This document shows, one piece after another, positions 18,589 through 19,802 of a DNA stretch of 19,802 bases (positions are counted from its first letter, which is position 1; every line of letters starts with the position of its first letter). Origin of the DNA: an uncultured Clostridia bacterium (lineage in GTDB: Bacteria; Bacillota; Clostridia; Christensenellales; Borkfalkiaceae). Both the position numbers and the translations under genes were made by a program. Under the pieces are notes generated by a model, which ran no database searches, was not told the DNA's origin, and worked only from the letters and a program-made list of their open reading frames with translations. The stretch covers positions 1 to 19,802 of the forward strand of contig CANPZH010000008.1 in NCBI GenBank assembly GCA_947589335.1, in the 5' to 3' direction.

Positions 18589-19665
18589 ATGGAGCTACCG
18601 AAATTCAAAAAGCCGACGAAGCGGCAGGTGCGGAAGGCGGTCCTGTACTGTCTGACCATCGTTGTCGGCAACGCGATCGCCGCAGGAGCGTCCGCCTTCT
18701 TCATCATCCCGAACGGGCTCGTGATGGGGGGGACGACGGGGCTCGGCATCTTTGTGCGGAATGTGCTCGAACACAACAACGTGGGGCAGAAATGGACGGA
18801 CTGGACGGTCAACATCACCGTCTATGCGCTGAACATCATCTTTTTCATCACGGGCGCCTTTCTCCTCGGCAAGAAGTTCGCGGGAGCGACGCTCGCCGGC
18901 ACGCTGCTCTATCCCTCGTTCATGAGCATCTATACCCCGCTCAACCAACTCTATATGGAGGCGCACGGGGGACCCGTCGCGGGGGACAATATCCTGCTGG
19001 CGGTCATCTTCGGCGCGATGCTCTTCGGATTGGGCATTGCCATCGTCGTCCGCGTGGGCGCGAGCACGGGCGGAACGGACATTCCGCCGCTCATCTTCAA
19101 CAAATACTTCGGCACGCCGATCTCCCTGACCCTTTGGATCCTCGACATGTCGATCATTCTGCTCCAGCTCATCGTGATGCCGCTCGAGACGGTGCTCTAC
19201 GGCGTGCTGATCGCGATCATCTCTTCGGTGGTCGTCGACGTCGCCTCTCCCATCGGCATGAAGCGGACGCAGGTCAAGATCATCAGCAAGAAGTATCGCG
19301 AGATCCGCCATATGATCTTAGACGAGCTCAACCGCGGCGTCACGGTGCTCTACGGCGAGACGGGCTATCTCAAAGAGAGATGCAGAGTGCTCCTCACGAT
19401 CGTCTCCAACCGCGAACTCGTGCGGCTCAAAAACAAGGTGCAGAGCATCGACCCGGAGGCATTCATGATGATCTCGGTCATCTCCGAAGTGCGCGGGCGG
19501 GGCTTTACATCGGAGGGGATCAAACTCCCGAAGGAACAGGAGGCGGCGGACGACGCCGAGGAGAACCCCTCCCCGTCTGCGGCAAACGCGGAATCGGCAG
19601 ATTCTTCGGCGGTTAAGGGCAATGGGGAACAGATAGATTCCTCCTCCCTTCGGTCGTCGGAATGA
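18589..19665 (+). CDS. YitT-family membrane protein with DUF2179 domain (358 aa)
   Basis: Start ATG 18589 follows GGGAGACG. About five TM helices occupy the first 210 residues. They carry the family pattern AAGASAFFIIPNGLVMGGTT near residues 31-50 and VRVGASTGGTDIPPLI in the middle. The soluble DUF2179 domain follows (RGVTVLYGETGYLKERCRVL, DPEAFMMISVISEVRGRGF). YitT proteins are widespread in Bacillota; their transport role is poorly defined. The last 35 residues (after PKEQEAADDAEE) are low-complexity and run into a dispersed repeat, so the C-terminus is probably unconserved. Host gene on the right flank. Confidence 0.94.
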   Translation: MELPKFKKPTKRQVRKAVLYCLTIVVGNAIAAGASAFFIIPNGLVMGGTTGLGIFVRNVLEHNNVGQKWTDWTVNITVYALNIIFFITGAFLLGKKFAGATLAGTLLYPSFMSIYTPLNQLYMEAHGGPVAGDNILLAVIFGAMLFGLGIAIVVRVGASTGGTDIPPLIFNKYFGTPISLTLWILDMSIILLQLIVMPLETVLYGVLIAIISSVVVDVASPIGMKRTQVKIISKKYREIRHMILDELNRGVTVLYGETGYLKERCRVLLTIVSNRELVRLKNKVQSIDPEAFMMISVISEVRGRGFTSEGIKLPKEQEAADDAEENPSPSAANAESADSSAVKGNGEQIDSSSLRSSE

Positions 19666-19693
19666 CGTGGAGGAGACGGTCGTCGGAATGACG
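19652..19693. repeat. Tandem direct repeat at the yitT 3' end
   Basis: CGGTCGTCGGAATGACGTGG occurs twice about 30 bases apart, the first copy containing the yitT stop. It seems part of a longer dispersed chromosomal repeat. Confidence 0.75.
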
Positions 19694-19712
19694 TGGTAGC
19701 TAATCTTGCTGT

Positions 19713-19778
19713 CCCCTTGAGGGGGCATAAGACGCCATTCTGCCGATCAGCCCAGTGGGCTGTCGGCGGCGGCTTATG
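19713..19778. repeat. Hairpin-rich intergenic repeat (possible dispersed element)
   Basis: CCCC-TTGA-GGGG (19713-19724) is followed by a large nested hairpin. Its outer arms are CATAAGACGCC and GGCGGCTTATG (one mismatch). Its inner arms are GCCGA/TCGGC and CAGCCC/GGGCTG with loop AGT. No ORF is present from 19666 to the end. It resembles a non-coding dispersed repeat and may also stop yitT transcription. Confidence 0.6.
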
Positions 19779-19802
19779 GTGAGTGAGCGCATTCTCAGCG
19801 CG

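Noticed and set aside
18552..19616. Alternative plus-strand frame of 354 codons overlapping yitT
   Set aside because: The YitT frame has clear family motifs, a promoter and a ribosome binding site; the other frame is Arg/His/Asp-rich and non-coding in appearance.

Overview
The window looks like a GC-rich Bacillota (Clostridia-type) chromosome carrying an integrated element. Host genes flank it: the 3' part of rny (RNase Y) and a small cysteine-rich repeat protein on the left, and a YitT-family membrane protein on the right. Between them (about 1.2-18.5 kb) almost every gene is on the minus strand, tightly packed with good ribosome binding sites. The genes fit a large filamentous-phage (inovirus-like) prophage. 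They include an HUH rolling-circle Rep (2845-3798), a polytopic Zot/pI-like P-loop ATPase (8049-10214), a 30-residue membrane peptide, several one-TM proteins, and a secreted 674-aa protein with a C-terminal TM that resembles a pIII-type adhesin. No phage-type integrase was found. A 16-bp exact direct repeat (1207-1222 and 18479-18494) is a candidate att core. An IS30-like element with an in-frame amber codon in its transposase sits just inside the left end.

Layout, in minus-strand transcription order. At 18.3-12.3 kb lie a possible ssDNA-binding protein, small proteins and a block of membrane or secreted proteins (presumed virion and assembly). At 12.3-10.6 kb lie two cassettes of a basic-protein gene plus a convergent small RNA, separated by a 254-aa putative DNA-binding protein. 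At 10.5-8.0 kb lie small proteins and the Zot-like ATPase. At 8.0-3.8 kb is an accessory zone with three more protein/RNA cassettes, a radical SAM enzyme, a leaderless zinc-ribbon gene and small paralogous proteins. Then comes Rep, followed by two very strong hairpins (2573-2724) that look like the phage intergenic/origin/terminator region.

The most notable feature is a repeated architecture that I do not recognise. Five diverged paralogous basic proteins (183, 145, 132, 108 and 119 aa) each face a short plus-strand transcription unit. Each unit has a near-consensus sigma-A promoter with an exact 17-bp spacer, a 70-135 nt structured RNA without a meaningful ORF, and an intrinsic terminator lying on the stop codon of the convergent protein gene. 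Promoters and leaders are conserved between cassettes while the RNA bodies and proteins differ. Two cassettes have near-identical flanks, including a copied 3' fragment of a neighbouring gene, which suggests duplication or exchange. A sixth unit has the same promoter architecture but encodes a zinc-ribbon protein from a leaderless ATG. I infer an RNA-protein partner system (type III toxin-antitoxin-like, superinfection exclusion or anti-defence). That function is a hypothesis; the architecture is read directly from the sequence.
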